This document shows, piece by piece, positions 1 to 9,064 of a stretch of 64,000 nt of DNA (the first letter of the stretch is position 1; each line of letters starts with the position of its first letter). A program made the translations under genes and the position numbers. A model generated the notes under the pieces. That model saw only the letters and a program-made list of their open reading frames with translations, was not told the origin of the DNA and ran no database searches. The stretch lies in assembly GCF_021369635.1 (NCBI RefSeq), contig NZ_JAJNBZ010000009.1, forward strand, positions 73,876-137,875. Direction: 5' to 3'. The stretch comes from Paenibacillus profundus. GTDB taxonomy: Bacteria; Bacillota; Bacilli; Paenibacillales; Paenibacillaceae.

Positions 1-245
1 ACAGCTTCTCCGCACTGGACTTCAAGACCGATGCGAAGCTGCGCGCAGCGTTGAAAGAAGAGACGACTGAATCCACTGTACTGCTCGTAGCACAGCGTGT
101 AAGCACGGTCATGGACGCCGATCGGATCATCGTACTGGATGAAGGTCGCATTGCAGGGATCGGCACGCATAGGCAACTGATGGATTCCTGCAGCGTATAC
201 CGGGAAATCGTATCCTCACAGCTGTCAGAGGAGGAGATTGCATGA
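1..245 (+). CDS. ABC exporter ATP-binding subunit, C-terminal end (cut by window edge)
   Basis: Only the last ~80 residues are in the window; reading starts in frame at base 3. The visible part begins at the D-loop (FSALDFKTD), continues through the switch region and ends at TGA 243-245. The switch histidine is replaced by glutamine (VAQRVSTV instead of the usual AHRLST). That substitution is typical of the subunit carrying the degenerate ATP site in heterodimeric type IV exporters such as BmrC/BmrD. Its stop overlaps the next start (ATGA), so the two genes are translationally coupled and probably form one transporter. Substrate is unknown; multidrug or lipid export is the usual role of the family. 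Confidence 0.9.
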   Translation, partial: SFSALDFKTDAKLRAALKEETTESTVLLVAQRVSTVMDADRIIVLDEGRIAGIGTHRQLMDSCSVYREIVSSQLSEEEIA

Positions 246-2098
246 GTGAACAACAAAGAGGGCCGAAGCCTGGCGGACATAGAGGACCGATGGGTCCAGG
301 TATGTCGATGCCGGCAGAGAAAGCGAAGGATTTCAAGGGCACATTGAAAAGACTGATGGGCTATTTAAAGCCTCGCAAATACCAATTGATTACCGTATTT
401 ATTATGGCGGTGCTTAGTACCGTATTCACCATTGTCAGCCCGAAAATTATGGGTAAGGCGACGACCAAGCTGTTCGAGGGTTTGATGACAGGCACGGGTA
501 TCGATTTTGAGTACATCTGGCAAATACTGCTCGTCTTAATCGGACTGTATCTGGTAAGTGCCATGTTCAGCTATATTCAACAATATTTGATGGCTGGCGT
601 AGCGCAGCGCATCGTGTACGACATGCGGAAGCAGGTCAATGCTAAGCTGTCGCGCTTGCCGCTGAAATATTTTGACTCGCGCACTCATGGTGAAATTTTG
701 AGCCGGGTGACGAATGACGTCGATAATATAAGCAGCACGCTGCAGCAGAGCTTGACGCAGCTCATTACATCGGTAATTACGATTATCGGGGTTATTGTGA
801 TGATGCTGACGATTAGTCCGTTAATGACGCTCATCTGCATCCTGACGCTTCCGCTCAGCTTCGTGGTCACGATAATGATTGCTAAGCGTTCGCAGAAGCA
901 TTTTAAAAGTCAGCAGACTTCGCTCGGACATTTGAACGGACATGTCGAAGAAATGTACACCGGACACAAAATCGTTAAAGCATTCGGCCGCGAAGACAAA
1001 TCGCTAGATGAATTCAATAAAATTAACGATAAGCTGTATGATTCCAGCTGGCGCTCTCAATTCATTTCCGGTATGATAATGCCGCTCATGTCCTTCATTG
1101 GCAACATTGGCTATGTGTTAATTTGTGTTGTCGGCGGCGTTCTTGTCACGAAGAGAACGATTGAAATCGGGGATATCCAGGCATTCATTCAATACGCTAG
1201 ACAGTTCACCCAACCGATTGCCCAAGCGGCCAACATCGCCAATATGATTCAGTCGACCATCGCTTCTGCGGAACGGGTATTCGAAGTGCTCGACGAGGAA
1301 GAGGAGGTGCAGGAAGCGGCCAACGCGGCAACGATTGCTCAGCCGCAAGGCGATGTTCGCTTCGAGCATGTTCAGTTCGGCTATAAGGAAGATGCGATGT
1401 TGATTGAAGACATGAATATCGATGTGAAGCAGGGCCAGACGATCGCTATCGTCGGACCGACAGGCGCAGGGAAGACGACGCTCATCAACCTGCTCATGCG
1501 CTTCTATGAGATTAATGACGGGGCAATCACGATTGACGGTGTGAACATCACTGACCTGAAGCGCGGCAGCTTGCGCAGCATGTTCGGCATGGTGCTGCAG
1601 GATACGTGGCTATTTAACGGAACCATTCGTGATAACATCGCTTACGGCCGAGCAGGGGCTACAGAGCAGGATGTAGTCCGGGCTGCTAAGGCAGCGCATG
1701 CCGATCATTTTATCCGCACGCTTCCAGACGGCTACGATACGGTTCTGAATGAAGAAGCGTCAAATATATCGCAAGGTCAGAAGCAGCTCTTGACGATTGC
1801 CCGCGCCATCTTGGCCGACCCGGCCATATTGATTCTGGATGAGGCGACAAGCAGCGTAGATACGCGTACCGAAGTATATATCCAGAAGGCAATGAATGAG
1901 CTGATGAACGGCAGAACGAGCTTCGTCATTGCCCACCGCTTGTCCACGATTCGTGATGCCGATCTCATTCTCGTCATGGATCGAGGCAGTGTCATAGAGA
2001 AAGGCAACCACGAGCAGCTGCTGGAACAAGACGGGTTCTACGCCGATCTGTACAACAGCCAGTTCTCGGGCGGAGGGGTCCGGAAGGAAGTCGTTTAA
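242..2098 (+). CDS. ABC exporter, fused membrane and ATPase domains (second subunit of a heterodimer)
   Basis: 618 residues: a proline/glycine-rich N-terminus, six hydrophobic segments between about residues 40 and 330, then a nucleotide-binding domain. Walker A is GPTGAGKTT near residue 405, the signature loop is ISQGQ near 509, Walker B ends in LILDEATS near 530 and the switch histidine is present in IAHRLST near 565. The catalytic Glu and His are intact while the signature loop departs from LSGGQ. This complements the upstream subunit, whose switch His is lost, so the pair should have one consensus and one degenerate ATP site (family knowledge plus inference). Starts at ATG overlapping the upstream stop. 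Likely an inner-membrane multidrug or lipid exporter; the substrate cannot be told from sequence. Confidence 0.95.
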   Translation: MSEQQRGPKPGGHRGPMGPGMSMPAEKAKDFKGTLKRLMGYLKPRKYQLITVFIMAVLSTVFTIVSPKIMGKATTKLFEGLMTGTGIDFEYIWQILLVLIGLYLVSAMFSYIQQYLMAGVAQRIVYDMRKQVNAKLSRLPLKYFDSRTHGEILSRVTNDVDNISSTLQQSLTQLITSVITIIGVIVMMLTISPLMTLICILTLPLSFVVTIMIAKRSQKHFKSQQTSLGHLNGHVEEMYTGHKIVKAFGREDKSLDEFNKINDKLYDSSWRSQFISGMIMPLMSFIGNIGYVLICVVGGVLVTKRTIEIGDIQAFIQYARQFTQPIAQAANIANMIQSTIASAERVFEVLDEEEEVQEAANAATIAQPQGDVRFEHVQFGYKEDAMLIEDMNIDVKQGQTIAIVGPTGAGKTTLINLLMRFYEINDGAITIDGVNITDLKRGSLRSMFGMVLQDTWLFNGTIRDNIAYGRAGATEQDVVRAAKAAHADHFIRTLPDGYDTVLNEEASNISQGQKQLLTIARAILADPAILILDEATSSVDTRTEVYIQKAMNELMNGRTSFVIAHRLSTIRDADLILVMDRGSVIEKGNHEQLLEQDGFYADLYNSQFSGGGVRKEVV

Positions 2099-2121
2099 AC
2101 GCAAATTATTTGCTTGCAGGG

Positions 2122-2187
2122 CGTGCTTCAAGCCTATCCTTATCTTTATCCTGTGTGATGAGGAGGAGGGGCTTGGGCACGTCTTTT
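2122..2187 (+). terminator. Probable terminator after the ABC exporter operon
   Basis: Long-range stem formed by CGTGCTTCAAGCC and GGCTTGGGCACG, with a short T-rich stretch (TCTTTT) directly after it, 23 bases past the ABC stop codon. The loop is long (about 35 bases), which lowers confidence. Confidence 0.45.
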
Positions 2188-2334
2188 GTGTTGGTAAAAT
2201 ATCGGTTATGATAAATGTAGGACTTCAAGGGTGATTATAAGATTCGATGTCGAATGTGCTTCTAGATTGACTTCGTGCTCAAAAGTGAGCTTTTTGAGCA
2301 ACCTCTTAAAGAAAACGTGGAAGGGGATAGAGTA

Positions 2335-3126
2335 GTGGCACTGATCAATTGCAGTTTTTATTCCGAAGCATTAGGGTTTAATACGTCCATGACCGTCATT
2401 CTGCCACAGAACACGACGACTCAGTACGGGATGGAAAATGTCGCGGTGTCCAAGCAGCTTCATCCTACGCTGTTCCTGCTGCATGGACTGTCGGATGATG
2501 ATTCGACTTGGCTGCGGCGCACCTCGATTGAGCGGTATGTCGCCGCACTGGGGATCGCTGTCGTCATGCCGCAAGTGCAGCGCAGCTTCTACACCGATAT
2601 GGCTTATGGGTATAAATATTGGACATTTTTGACGGAAGAGCTGCCTGCGATTGCACGGGACTTCTTCCCGTTATCTCCAGCGCGCGAACATAATTTCGTC
2701 GCCGGGCTGTCCATGGGCGGTTACGGCGCATTCAAATGGGCGCTGTCCCATCCAGACCGTTTCGCGGCAGCGGCGAGCTTATCCGGCGCGGTCAATATGG
2801 CGAACCCGTACTTCCGCGATAATATGATGCCGATGGATTATAAGCTGGTCTATGGCCAAGAGAAAATATCGGATACCCCGAATGACTTGTTTCACCTGCT
2901 CGCACAATGTGAGCGGACAGAAGGCGCAAAGCCGATGCTGTATCAATGCTGCGGCACCGAGGATTTCTTGTATGAAGATAATGTATTATTCCGCGATGCG
3001 GTACGGCAGACGGCTCTTGATTACACATACGATGAGGGTCCAGGTACGCATGATTGGGCCTATTGGGACGCCCGGATTCAGGATGTGCTTCGCTGGCTGC
3101 CGCTGAACAACAAGGAACAGTCATAG
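2335..3126 (+). CDS. Esterase D-type alpha/beta hydrolase
   Basis: 263 residues from a GTG at 2335, chosen because GGAAGGGG sits 8 bases upstream; an in-frame GTG at 2275 would add 20 residues but has no ribosome site. The nucleophile elbow is GLSMGGYGAFK, the N-terminal part contains LHGLSDDDSTW, and a C-terminal GTHDWAYW supplies the probable catalytic His. This matches the esterase D / S-formylglutathione-hydrolase-like group (tributyrin esterases) found widely in Firmicutes. It is expected to hydrolyse short-chain esters in the cytoplasm. Only 18 bases separate it from the cardiolipin synthase gene, so the two are probably co-transcribed. Confidence 0.88.
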   Translation: MALINCSFYSEALGFNTSMTVILPQNTTTQYGMENVAVSKQLHPTLFLLHGLSDDDSTWLRRTSIERYVAALGIAVVMPQVQRSFYTDMAYGYKYWTFLTEELPAIARDFFPLSPAREHNFVAGLSMGGYGAFKWALSHPDRFAAAASLSGAVNMANPYFRDNMMPMDYKLVYGQEKISDTPNDLFHLLAQCERTEGAKPMLYQCCGTEDFLYEDNVLFRDAVRQTALDYTYDEGPGTHDWAYWDARIQDVLRWLPLNNKEQS

Positions 3127-3144
3127 AACAGGAGAACCATACGA

Positions 3145-4599
3145 ATGTGGATGTCAGAAGCAATCAACTTTTTGGCGAAGTGGATTGTCGTTATCAATTT
3201 TTTGTTTGCGGCGGTCATCATCTTTCTGGAGCGGCGCAACGTCGGCGTAACATGGGCGTGGCTTATGCTGCTGCTATTCTTGCCGTACGTTGGCTTTCTC
3301 GTTTACATTTTAATTGGACAAAATCTGGCGCGCCGAAAAGTATATAAAATAAAGCCGCGCACCGAGCGGCTCGTACGAGATGAAATTGCCGTTCAGGTAC
3401 GGCAGATGCAGCAAGGGGAGTTTTTTTATCGACAGCCTTCCAATCAGAAATATGAGCAATTAATTTACATGAATCTGGCGAACAACTACTCGCCTTTAAC
3501 GCAGAACAATGAGGTCGACATTATAACGGATGGTCATGAAAAAATTGATGCGCTCATTGCACGCATACATAGCGCTACGAACCATGTTCATCTGCTCTAT
3601 TACAAATTGGCAGGGGATGAGACGGGCAGAAGGGTCATCGATGCTTTGACAGCCCAAGCAGAGCAAGGGCTCGAGGTGAGGCTGCTGTACGACGACATCG
3701 GTTCGCCTGGTTTGAAGGAGGACGCGTTGCAAGGCTTGCGGGCAGCAGGGGGAGAGGTTTATCGATTTTTCCCGTCCCGGATTCCGTATTTAAATCTGCG
3801 AGTCAACTACCGCAACCACCGCAAAATTGCGGTCATCGACGGAGAGGTAGGCTTTGTCGGCGGGTTCAATATCGGGAATGAGTACTTGGGACTGGACCCG
3901 AAAATTGGGCATTGGCGCGACACGCACCTTGTGCTCAAGGGAGATGCTGTTCACCGGCTGCAGGCGCAGTTCATGCTTGATTGGTCGATTGCGGCGCAAC
4001 AATATATTCCGTTTGCTCCAACCTACTTTCCGGATATCAATACGAACGGCAGCAAGGCTGTACAAATCGTGGCGAGCGGACCGGATTCGGACAAGCAGCA
4101 AATCCGCAACGGCATGATCAAGCTCTTTTTTGAGGCGAAGGAACGCATCTACTTGCAGACGCCGTATTTAGTGCCAGATGACAGTGTGCTCACAGCGCTT
4201 AAGGTCGCCGTCCAATCGGGGGTGGATGTGCGCATCATGATACCGAGAAAAGGAGACAGCCGGGTTGTGCAGTGGGCCTCCAATTCGTATCTGGGAGAGC
4301 TGCTCCGCGCGGGAGCGAAGTGCTACTGGTATGAGAAAGGATTTCTCCATGCCAAAACGGTCGTGGTGGACGGGCAAGCGGCTTCTGTCGGCACAGCCAA
4401 TATGGACCACCGCAGCTTCGAGTTGAACTTCGAAGTGAATGCCTTCGTCTATGACGACGGGATCGGTGCGCGGTTGGAGCGTATATTCGAAGACGATATG
4501 CGGGATGCGCGCCTCTTGACGTGGCCCGAATACAAGCGGAGAGGCATCGGCAGCCGCTTCGTCGAATCGATCTCCCGCCTGCTCTCGCCGATATTGTAG
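3145..4599 (+). CDS. cls: Cardiolipin synthase (phospholipase D family)
   Basis: 484 residues, the normal size for bacterial Cls. Two hydrophobic segments near residues 8-60 anchor it in the membrane. Two HKD motifs are visible: HRKIAVID with its His near residue 225, and HAKTVVVD with its His near residue 402; each is followed by the usual G-N/M-D stretch (GFNIGNEY, GTANMDHRSF). The enzyme condenses two phosphatidylglycerol molecules to cardiolipin and glycerol. Starts at ATG with an AGGAG site about 10 bases upstream and follows the esterase gene closely. Confidence 0.95.
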   Translation: MWMSEAINFLAKWIVVINFLFAAVIIFLERRNVGVTWAWLMLLLFLPYVGFLVYILIGQNLARRKVYKIKPRTERLVRDEIAVQVRQMQQGEFFYRQPSNQKYEQLIYMNLANNYSPLTQNNEVDIITDGHEKIDALIARIHSATNHVHLLYYKLAGDETGRRVIDALTAQAEQGLEVRLLYDDIGSPGLKEDALQGLRAAGGEVYRFFPSRIPYLNLRVNYRNHRKIAVIDGEVGFVGGFNIGNEYLGLDPKIGHWRDTHLVLKGDAVHRLQAQFMLDWSIAAQQYIPFAPTYFPDINTNGSKAVQIVASGPDSDKQQIRNGMIKLFFEAKERIYLQTPYLVPDDSVLTALKVAVQSGVDVRIMIPRKGDSRVVQWASNSYLGELLRAGAKCYWYEKGFLHAKTVVVDGQAASVGTANMDHRSFELNFEVNAFVYDDGIGARLERIFEDDMRDARLLTWPEYKRRGIGSRFVESISRLLSPIL

Positions 4600-4638
4600 A
4601 ATGTAAGCTGGAGCCTGTTCACGTGCAGTCTTTTCACT

Positions 4639-4691
4639 AACAGCGAGCCATTCCCCTTATACAAGCGATGGATGGAGGTGGCTCGCTTGTT
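4639..4691 (+). terminator. Stem-loop after cls
   Basis: Arms AACAGCGAGCCA (4639-4650) and TGGCTCGCTTGTT (4679-4691) pair over 12 bases with one bulge. There is no clear T-run, so this is a weak or factor-assisted terminator or simply an mRNA 3' end structure. Confidence 0.45.
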
Positions 4692-4721
4692 GAGCATAAT
4701 CATACCTAAATATGGACATAC

Positions 4722-4759
4722 TTGACATGTCCTGCGGTTTCACACTACAATTCGTAGTG
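4722..4759 (+). promoter_or_regulatory. Promoter with overlapping BlaI/MecI-type operator
   Basis: TTGACA (4722-4727), an 18-base spacer and TACAAT (4746-4751). The -10 lies inside the 17-base palindrome CACTACAATTCGTAGTG (4743-4759), whose TAC-A...GTA core is the pattern of BlaI/MecI operators. The downstream gene encodes a BlaI-family repressor, so autorepression is the simple reading. Confidence 0.75.
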
Positions 4760-4775
4760 GGGAGGTCGTGCTGTG

Positions 4776-5189
4776 ATGAAGATTCAGAACTTCAAGTTTC
4801 ACGAGAGCGGAATGAATCGTTTCTTCGGGCCGCTGGAAGCCAAGATTATGAACATCTTGTGGGATGGCAACGAAATGACGATCAAAGATGTTCAGAAGAA
4901 GCTGGAGCAAGAGAAGAATGTCAATTTCAATACCGTTATGACGGTGATGAACCGGTTGGTAGAGAAGGGGATTCTGCTCAAGCGGACGGAAGGAAGAACT
5001 TCGTTATTTCGCCCGGTGTTATGCCGCGACTCGTTCCTGGATACCCAATCCAAGGAGCTGACGCACGAGCTGATGGATGAATTCGGCCCTCTTGTGGTCA
5101 ATCACATGCTCGATGCATTGGAGGATGTAGATGAAGGACTGTTGGATAAGCTCGAGCAAAAAATAAAACAGTGGAAAAAGGACACGTAA
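4776..5189 (+). CDS. BlaI/MecI/CopY-family repressor
   Basis: 137 residues from the ATG at 4776 (an ATG directly before it at 4773 is equally possible). The N-terminal winged helix contains LEAKIMNILWD, the recognition-helix region FNTVMTVMNRLVEKG and the wing LLKRTEGRTSLF, diagnostic of BlaI. The acidic C-terminal helix is the dimerisation and cleavage region. The next gene, 3 bases downstream, is an M56 metallopeptidase, the usual partner that destroys the repressor after sensing a signal. Unlike true bla loci, no beta-lactamase is adjacent; the likely targets are this operon and the DoxX gene, both preceded by TACNNNNGTA-like palindromes. Confidence 0.9.
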   Translation: MKIQNFKFHESGMNRFFGPLEAKIMNILWDGNEMTIKDVQKKLEQEKNVNFNTVMTVMNRLVEKGILLKRTEGRTSLFRPVLCRDSFLDTQSKELTHELMDEFGPLVVNHMLDALEDVDEGLLDKLEQKIKQWKKDT

Positions 5190-5192
5190 TCC

Positions 5193-6041
5193 ATGTGGAA
5201 TAATCGATCAAAGCTGATTTTTGGGTCGTCCGTTCTGATTGCGGCAATTGTTCTATTTCAGATGGGGATGTACTCGATGCAAGTTCTCGCAGGCTGGGAA
5301 CTGCATTTTAACCTCGTCGAGGTATGCTCGACGTTGATGCAGAATTACGGCTTGTCCACGTTTGCTTACGCTCTTGATGCTTTAGTCTTTTATACGTTGT
5401 TCTTAATGCTGTTCGCTGTAGTGAGACAGATCGTGCTTTCCAAGAATGCCTATAAAAGATTAAAGACCTATCGGCATGAATGGCACACCACAGCCTTCAA
5501 TTACTCCTATAACGGTGGTAAAGAACGCATCATCGTCATTGATCATCACGCGCCGATTGCGTTTACGATGGGCTTGTGGAAGCCGAGAATTATTATTTCC
5601 ACCGGGCTGATGGAGCTGTTGGACAGCAATGAGCTCGAAGCGGTCATCTATCATGAGATGTATCACCAGAAGCATAGAGACCCGATTAAGACCTTTGCGG
5701 TATCACTGTTCGCATCGGTTATGTGGTACCTTCCGATCCTGAAATGGTCTAGACAAAAATATAAAATCGTCAGAGAAGTGCTGGCGGACCATTATGCGAT
5801 CAGTCGGCTTGGGACACCGGCACACTTGGGAAGCGCCCTGTTCAAAATGCTAAAACGCGGCCAAACGGCACCGATGCCGTTCTCCTATGTGTCATTTGCT
5901 GACACGTCGATCAACTACCGCATTCAACAGCTAGTCGAACCGGAGACGGATGATTCGTGGAAGCTGCCGTTTACGCCGGCGATGATCTCGCTGCAGGTGC
6001 TGCTTGTGTTGTGCGCTATGTTTATTGTTGCGTTGTCCTAA
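5193..6041 (+). CDS. BlaR1-like M56-family membrane metallopeptidase
   Basis: 282 residues with hydrophobic segments near the N-terminus (around residues 8-30 and 50-75), a zinc-binding HEMYH at about residue 154 in YHEMYHQKHRDP, and a downstream REVLADHYAI that supplies the third ligand and matches the M56 family. A last hydrophobic segment closes the protein. It is shorter than BlaR1 (~585 residues) and lacks the extracellular penicillin-binding sensor domain, so the signal must come from the membrane segments or a partner. Probably cleaves the BlaI-type repressor encoded just upstream. Confidence 0.88.
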   Translation: MWNNRSKLIFGSSVLIAAIVLFQMGMYSMQVLAGWELHFNLVEVCSTLMQNYGLSTFAYALDALVFYTLFLMLFAVVRQIVLSKNAYKRLKTYRHEWHTTAFNYSYNGGKERIIVIDHHAPIAFTMGLWKPRIIISTGLMELLDSNELEAVIYHEMYHQKHRDPIKTFAVSLFASVMWYLPILKWSRQKYKIVREVLADHYAISRLGTPAHLGSALFKMLKRGQTAPMPFSYVSFADTSINYRIQQLVEPETDDSWKLPFTPAMISLQVLLVLCAMFIVALS

Positions 6042-6042
6042 T

Positions 6043-6092
6043 TTTTTATCATATAGCACTACTTTTTATCATATAGCACTACAGTATGTAGT
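6043..6092 (+). promoter_or_regulatory. Duplicated control segment with BlaI-like operator before doxX-like gene
   Basis: The 20-base unit tttttatcatatagcactac occurs twice head to tail (6043-6062 and 6063-6082). The second copy runs into the perfect palindrome ACTACAGTATGTAGT (6078-6092); the first copy carries only the ACTAC half-site. The palindrome resembles the operator in front of the BlaI-type gene. Confidence 0.7.
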
Positions 6093-6132
6093 TTGAAAAA
6101 TGTACAATCATTCAAATGAGGAGGATTTCATT

Positions 6133-6537
6133 ATGTTTGCAAACAAAGGAACAGGTTCTTTAATTATTCGTCTGGTGCTTGGTATTATTTTCTTCGTGCA
6201 CGGATTGCAAAAATTCCAGGGTGGGATTGAAAATACGTCCGGATTTTTCGACAGCGTAGGTATTCCTGGATTTATGGCGTATGTCGTTGCCGCGATCGAG
6301 CTGGTAGGGGGCATCTGCTTGGTGCTTGGCCTCGGTACGCGCATCGTTTCCGGTGCATTTTTTATCATCATGCTGGGCGCGGTTGCGACGGTCAAATGGT
6401 CAATGGGCTTCGTCGGCGGTTACGAACTCGATGTGGCGTTAATGGCGATGTCTCTGCATTTGCTCGTAAGCGGCAGTTCCTTGCTTTCTCTTGACCGGAT
6501 GATGTTCGGCCGTGCTGCAGACCAAAATAACGCCTAA
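6133..6537 (+). CDS. DoxX-family membrane protein
   Basis: 134 residues from ATG 6133, preceded by a strong GAGGAGGA; an upstream in-frame ATG at 6100 has no ribosome site. Four hydrophobic segments and the family pattern RLVLGIIFFVHGLQKF at the start and AAIELVGGICLVLGLGTR in the middle identify a DoxX/YfiD-type protein. Function in Firmicutes is not well defined; relatives are implicated in redox or thiol stress. The operator upstream puts it in the proposed BlaI-like regulon. Confidence 0.88.
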   Translation: MFANKGTGSLIIRLVLGIIFFVHGLQKFQGGIENTSGFFDSVGIPGFMAYVVAAIELVGGICLVLGLGTRIVSGAFFIIMLGAVATVKWSMGFVGGYELDVALMAMSLHLLVSGSSLLSLDRMMFGRAADQNNA

Positions 6538-6611
6538 TTGGATATTGAAAGGTTGTTCAAATTGAACACGGACTATAAGCAATAAGCTTCATCCCCTTCC
6601 CGTTCGTCCGC

Positions 6612-6649
6612 AAGCCGGTGTCTGTATCAACAGATGCCGGCTTGTTTTA
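6612..6649 (+). terminator. Terminator after doxX-like gene
   Basis: Stem AAGCCGGTGTCTG / CAGATGCCGGCTT (two central mismatches) with a 6-base loop, followed by GTTTTAT. Confidence 0.7.
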
Positions 6650-6733
6650 TGATCGGCAACCGATTTGTAGTTCAAAACGTAATCCATATATACTTATCTG
6701 TGTGCAGAGAAAATTACAGTCCCGGAGGTCGCG

Positions 6734-7834
6734 ATGTTCAAGGATCGGAAAACGTTATATTATTTAGGTTTATTCACTATTGGCTTGGTGCTGTACAAGC
6801 TTGTTGACAATATCGATAACGTAATGGGCGTTGTCGTTTCATTTTTAACCATGCTTACGCCGCTCTTCATTGCTTTTTTCATTGCGTATTTGCTGCGGCC
6901 GCTCGTGAACGTATTGGAGAGAACATTGCTGGCTAAGACCCGATTGAAGCGAATGTACAGCATATTGCTCGTGTACACGTTATTTTTGGGAATTATCGTG
7001 CTGTGCATCACGGTGATTACGCCAAGGGTCATCACCAGCGTCAGCAATCTCCTTACCAACATGCCGAGCTATCTGGCGAGCACTGACGTATGGATACGAT
7101 CGAATGTGCTGGAGCAAGAATGGTTTATCCGTTCGGGATTAGGCGAGAAGCTCGGATCGTACTTGAGTTCCGTCTCTAGTCAAATCAGCGACTTTCTCAA
7201 GTTGATTTTGAACAATTTGCTGTCCAGTCTGCTTTCACTCACTTCCACGCTGCTTAATTTAGTCATCGGCTTTATCATTTCGATTTATCTGTTGAAGGAT
7301 AAGGAGAAGATTGGCGGGGGCTCTACCAAAATATTGTATGCGCTGCTGTCCAAGGGGCGGGCTGACTCGATTATTGCGATCGTCAAGCGGACGGACAACA
7401 TCTTCTCACAATATTTCGTCGGCGTTATCTTGGATGCGACGGTTATTGGCACCATTGTGTTTGCAGGCCTGCTCATCCTGCAATCGCCGTACGCGCTGCT
7501 ATCCAGCCTGATTGTGGCGGCAACGAATGTCATTCCGTATTTCGGGCCGTTCATGGGTATGGTCGTTGTCGGCATCATTACGCTGTTCGTGTCCCCTGCC
7601 CAGACATTGTGGATTGTTCTGTTCATTTTCCTGGTGCAGCAATTGGACGGGTACCTCATTGGACCCAAAATTTTGGGCAACAAGGTGGGGATTGGCCCGA
7701 TCTGGATTATACTCGCAATTATTATCGGCGGCGGATGGTTCGGCATTATCGGCATGTTTATATCCGTACCGATTGTGGCCGTCATCAAAGCCGGCTTCGA
7801 TTCTTTCATTAGCCGGAGAATTGCCGCCCGCTGA
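6734..7834 (+). CDS. AI-2E-family transporter (YtvI/PerM-like permease)
   Basis: 366 residues with about eight hydrophobic segments arranged 3+5 around a hydrophilic stretch (residues ~110-160), the arrangement of the AI-2E transporter family. The C-terminal half has the conserved DGYLIGPKILGNKVGIGP and a final GMFISVPIVAVIK. Members have been linked to autoinducer export, Na+/H+ exchange or sporulation; which applies here is unknown. ATG start with GGAGG 5 bases upstream; stands alone between two terminators. Confidence 0.9.
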   Translation: MFKDRKTLYYLGLFTIGLVLYKLVDNIDNVMGVVVSFLTMLTPLFIAFFIAYLLRPLVNVLERTLLAKTRLKRMYSILLVYTLFLGIIVLCITVITPRVITSVSNLLTNMPSYLASTDVWIRSNVLEQEWFIRSGLGEKLGSYLSSVSSQISDFLKLILNNLLSSLLSLTSTLLNLVIGFIISIYLLKDKEKIGGGSTKILYALLSKGRADSIIAIVKRTDNIFSQYFVGVILDATVIGTIVFAGLLILQSPYALLSSLIVAATNVIPYFGPFMGMVVVGIITLFVSPAQTLWIVLFIFLVQQLDGYLIGPKILGNKVGIGPIWIILAIIIGGGWFGIIGMFISVPIVAVIKAGFDSFISRRIAAR

Positions 7835-7858
7835 CAGCGGATGGCTTCCCTCAACACT

Positions 7859-7898
7859 AGACGGAGTCTCTGCCAATATGGCGGACTCCGTCTTTTTT
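7859..7898 (+). terminator. Strong terminator after AI-2E-family gene
   Basis: Perfect 10-bp stem AGACGGAGTC / GACTCCGTCT followed by TTTTTT. Confidence 0.9.
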
Positions 7899-8127
7899 CA
7901 GATCATGATGCTTTCACCCAGCGCGGTTATGTACCCAACACCTTCTTTTCACGTGGTCGGCTTGACGTCAGGCAATCCTTGCGTCTCGCTTCCCTCTATG
8001 GTTGGTTGGTCATGGCGGCATTTCCCACAGGATTGTTTTTTAGTAGTCGTTGGTGTTTCGTCATGTCAATACGTACCTTTCAAAATCAGGTATACTATTG
8101 GCAATGGGACTATAGAGGAGGATTGCT

Positions 8128-8916
8128 GTGCATACGAAAGCAAGCTTGATGAAGCAATTGGAGCAACTGGACATCGACAAGCATGGCACGCTGCTCGTTC
8201 ACTCTTCGTTAAAGAGCATGGGCGAGGTGGAACACGGAGCTAATACGGTGCTCAATGCACTGTCGGAGTATATGAAGGATGGATTGCTGGTGCTTCCCAC
8301 CCATACGTGGGCAAATATTAATGCGGACAACCCGAAGTTCCATGTGGATGCTTCTCCGTCCTGCATAGGCATACTTCCGGAGTTGTTCCGCAAACGTCAA
8401 GGCGTGGTTCGCTCTTGGCATCCGACGCATTCGGTAGCGGCATTAGGAGCAGATGCGATAGCCTTTACAACTGGAGACGAACGTTGCGATACGCCTTGCG
8501 CAAGGGAATCGGTCTGGGGAAAGCTCTTGGACCGGGAGGCTGCCATCCTGCTCATTGGCGTCGATCTGCGGCGGAATACGTTCATGCACGGGGTGGAGGA
8601 ATGGGCCGACATTCCCGGGCGGGTGTCTAATGAGCCAGAATTATTGTACACCGTACTGCCTGACGGTACGGAGATACCGGTCCCTTCCCGGAGACATTAT
8701 GGGAAGAATTGGTCGGAGCATTTCTGGAAGGTAGAAGATGTATTCGAGCAGAGAGGCGTCATGTATAAGGGAACATTCGGTGATGCAGAAGCGCGAGTAT
8801 GCAATACGGTGCGAATGACAGACCTTCTGTTTGAAATGCTGCACGTATTCCCGGATTTGTTCTCGGATAATGAGCCTCTCAGCGCTGAATTTACGAACCG
8901 TTTTATGAGCGAGTAG
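8128..8916 (+). CDS. AAC(3)-family N-acetyltransferase
   Basis: 262 residues from GTG 8128 with AGGAGG seven bases upstream. The protein has the AAC(3)/YokD pattern: VHSSLKSMG near the start, LPTHTW, SWHPTHSVAALG and a conserved HGVEE. The enzyme family transfers acetyl from acetyl-CoA to the 3-amino group of aminoglycosides, but many Bacillus/Paenibacillus chromosomal members (YokD-like) have no demonstrated resistance role. Single gene between terminators. Resistance should not be assumed from sequence alone. Confidence 0.9.
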   Translation: MHTKASLMKQLEQLDIDKHGTLLVHSSLKSMGEVEHGANTVLNALSEYMKDGLLVLPTHTWANINADNPKFHVDASPSCIGILPELFRKRQGVVRSWHPTHSVAALGADAIAFTTGDERCDTPCARESVWGKLLDREAAILLIGVDLRRNTFMHGVEEWADIPGRVSNEPELLYTVLPDGTEIPVPSRRHYGKNWSEHFWKVEDVFEQRGVMYKGTFGDAEARVCNTVRMTDLLFEMLHVFPDLFSDNEPLSAEFTNRFMSE

Positions 8917-8925
8917 CTGTCATCC

Positions 8926-8947
8926 AGGGGCTGCTGCGCCCCTTTTT
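8926..8947 (+). terminator. Terminator after AAC(3)-like gene
   Basis: Short stem AGGGGC / GCCCCT with loop TGCTGC, followed by TTTTT. Confidence 0.75.
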
Positions 8948-9064
8948 GGACTGTGCGCCAATGGTGTTCGTGCGCAAAGTTTATTGTTCTTGTGCAATCG
9001 ATGATATAATGGACGCATGAGTCTAAAGTCTTATTTTTACAATGACGAAAGCAGATGAAATGAA

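Noticed and set aside
8128-8916. Calling the AAC(3)-family gene an antibiotic-resistance determinant
   Set aside because: Family membership does not show aminoglycoside activity; chromosomal YokD-like members often lack it.
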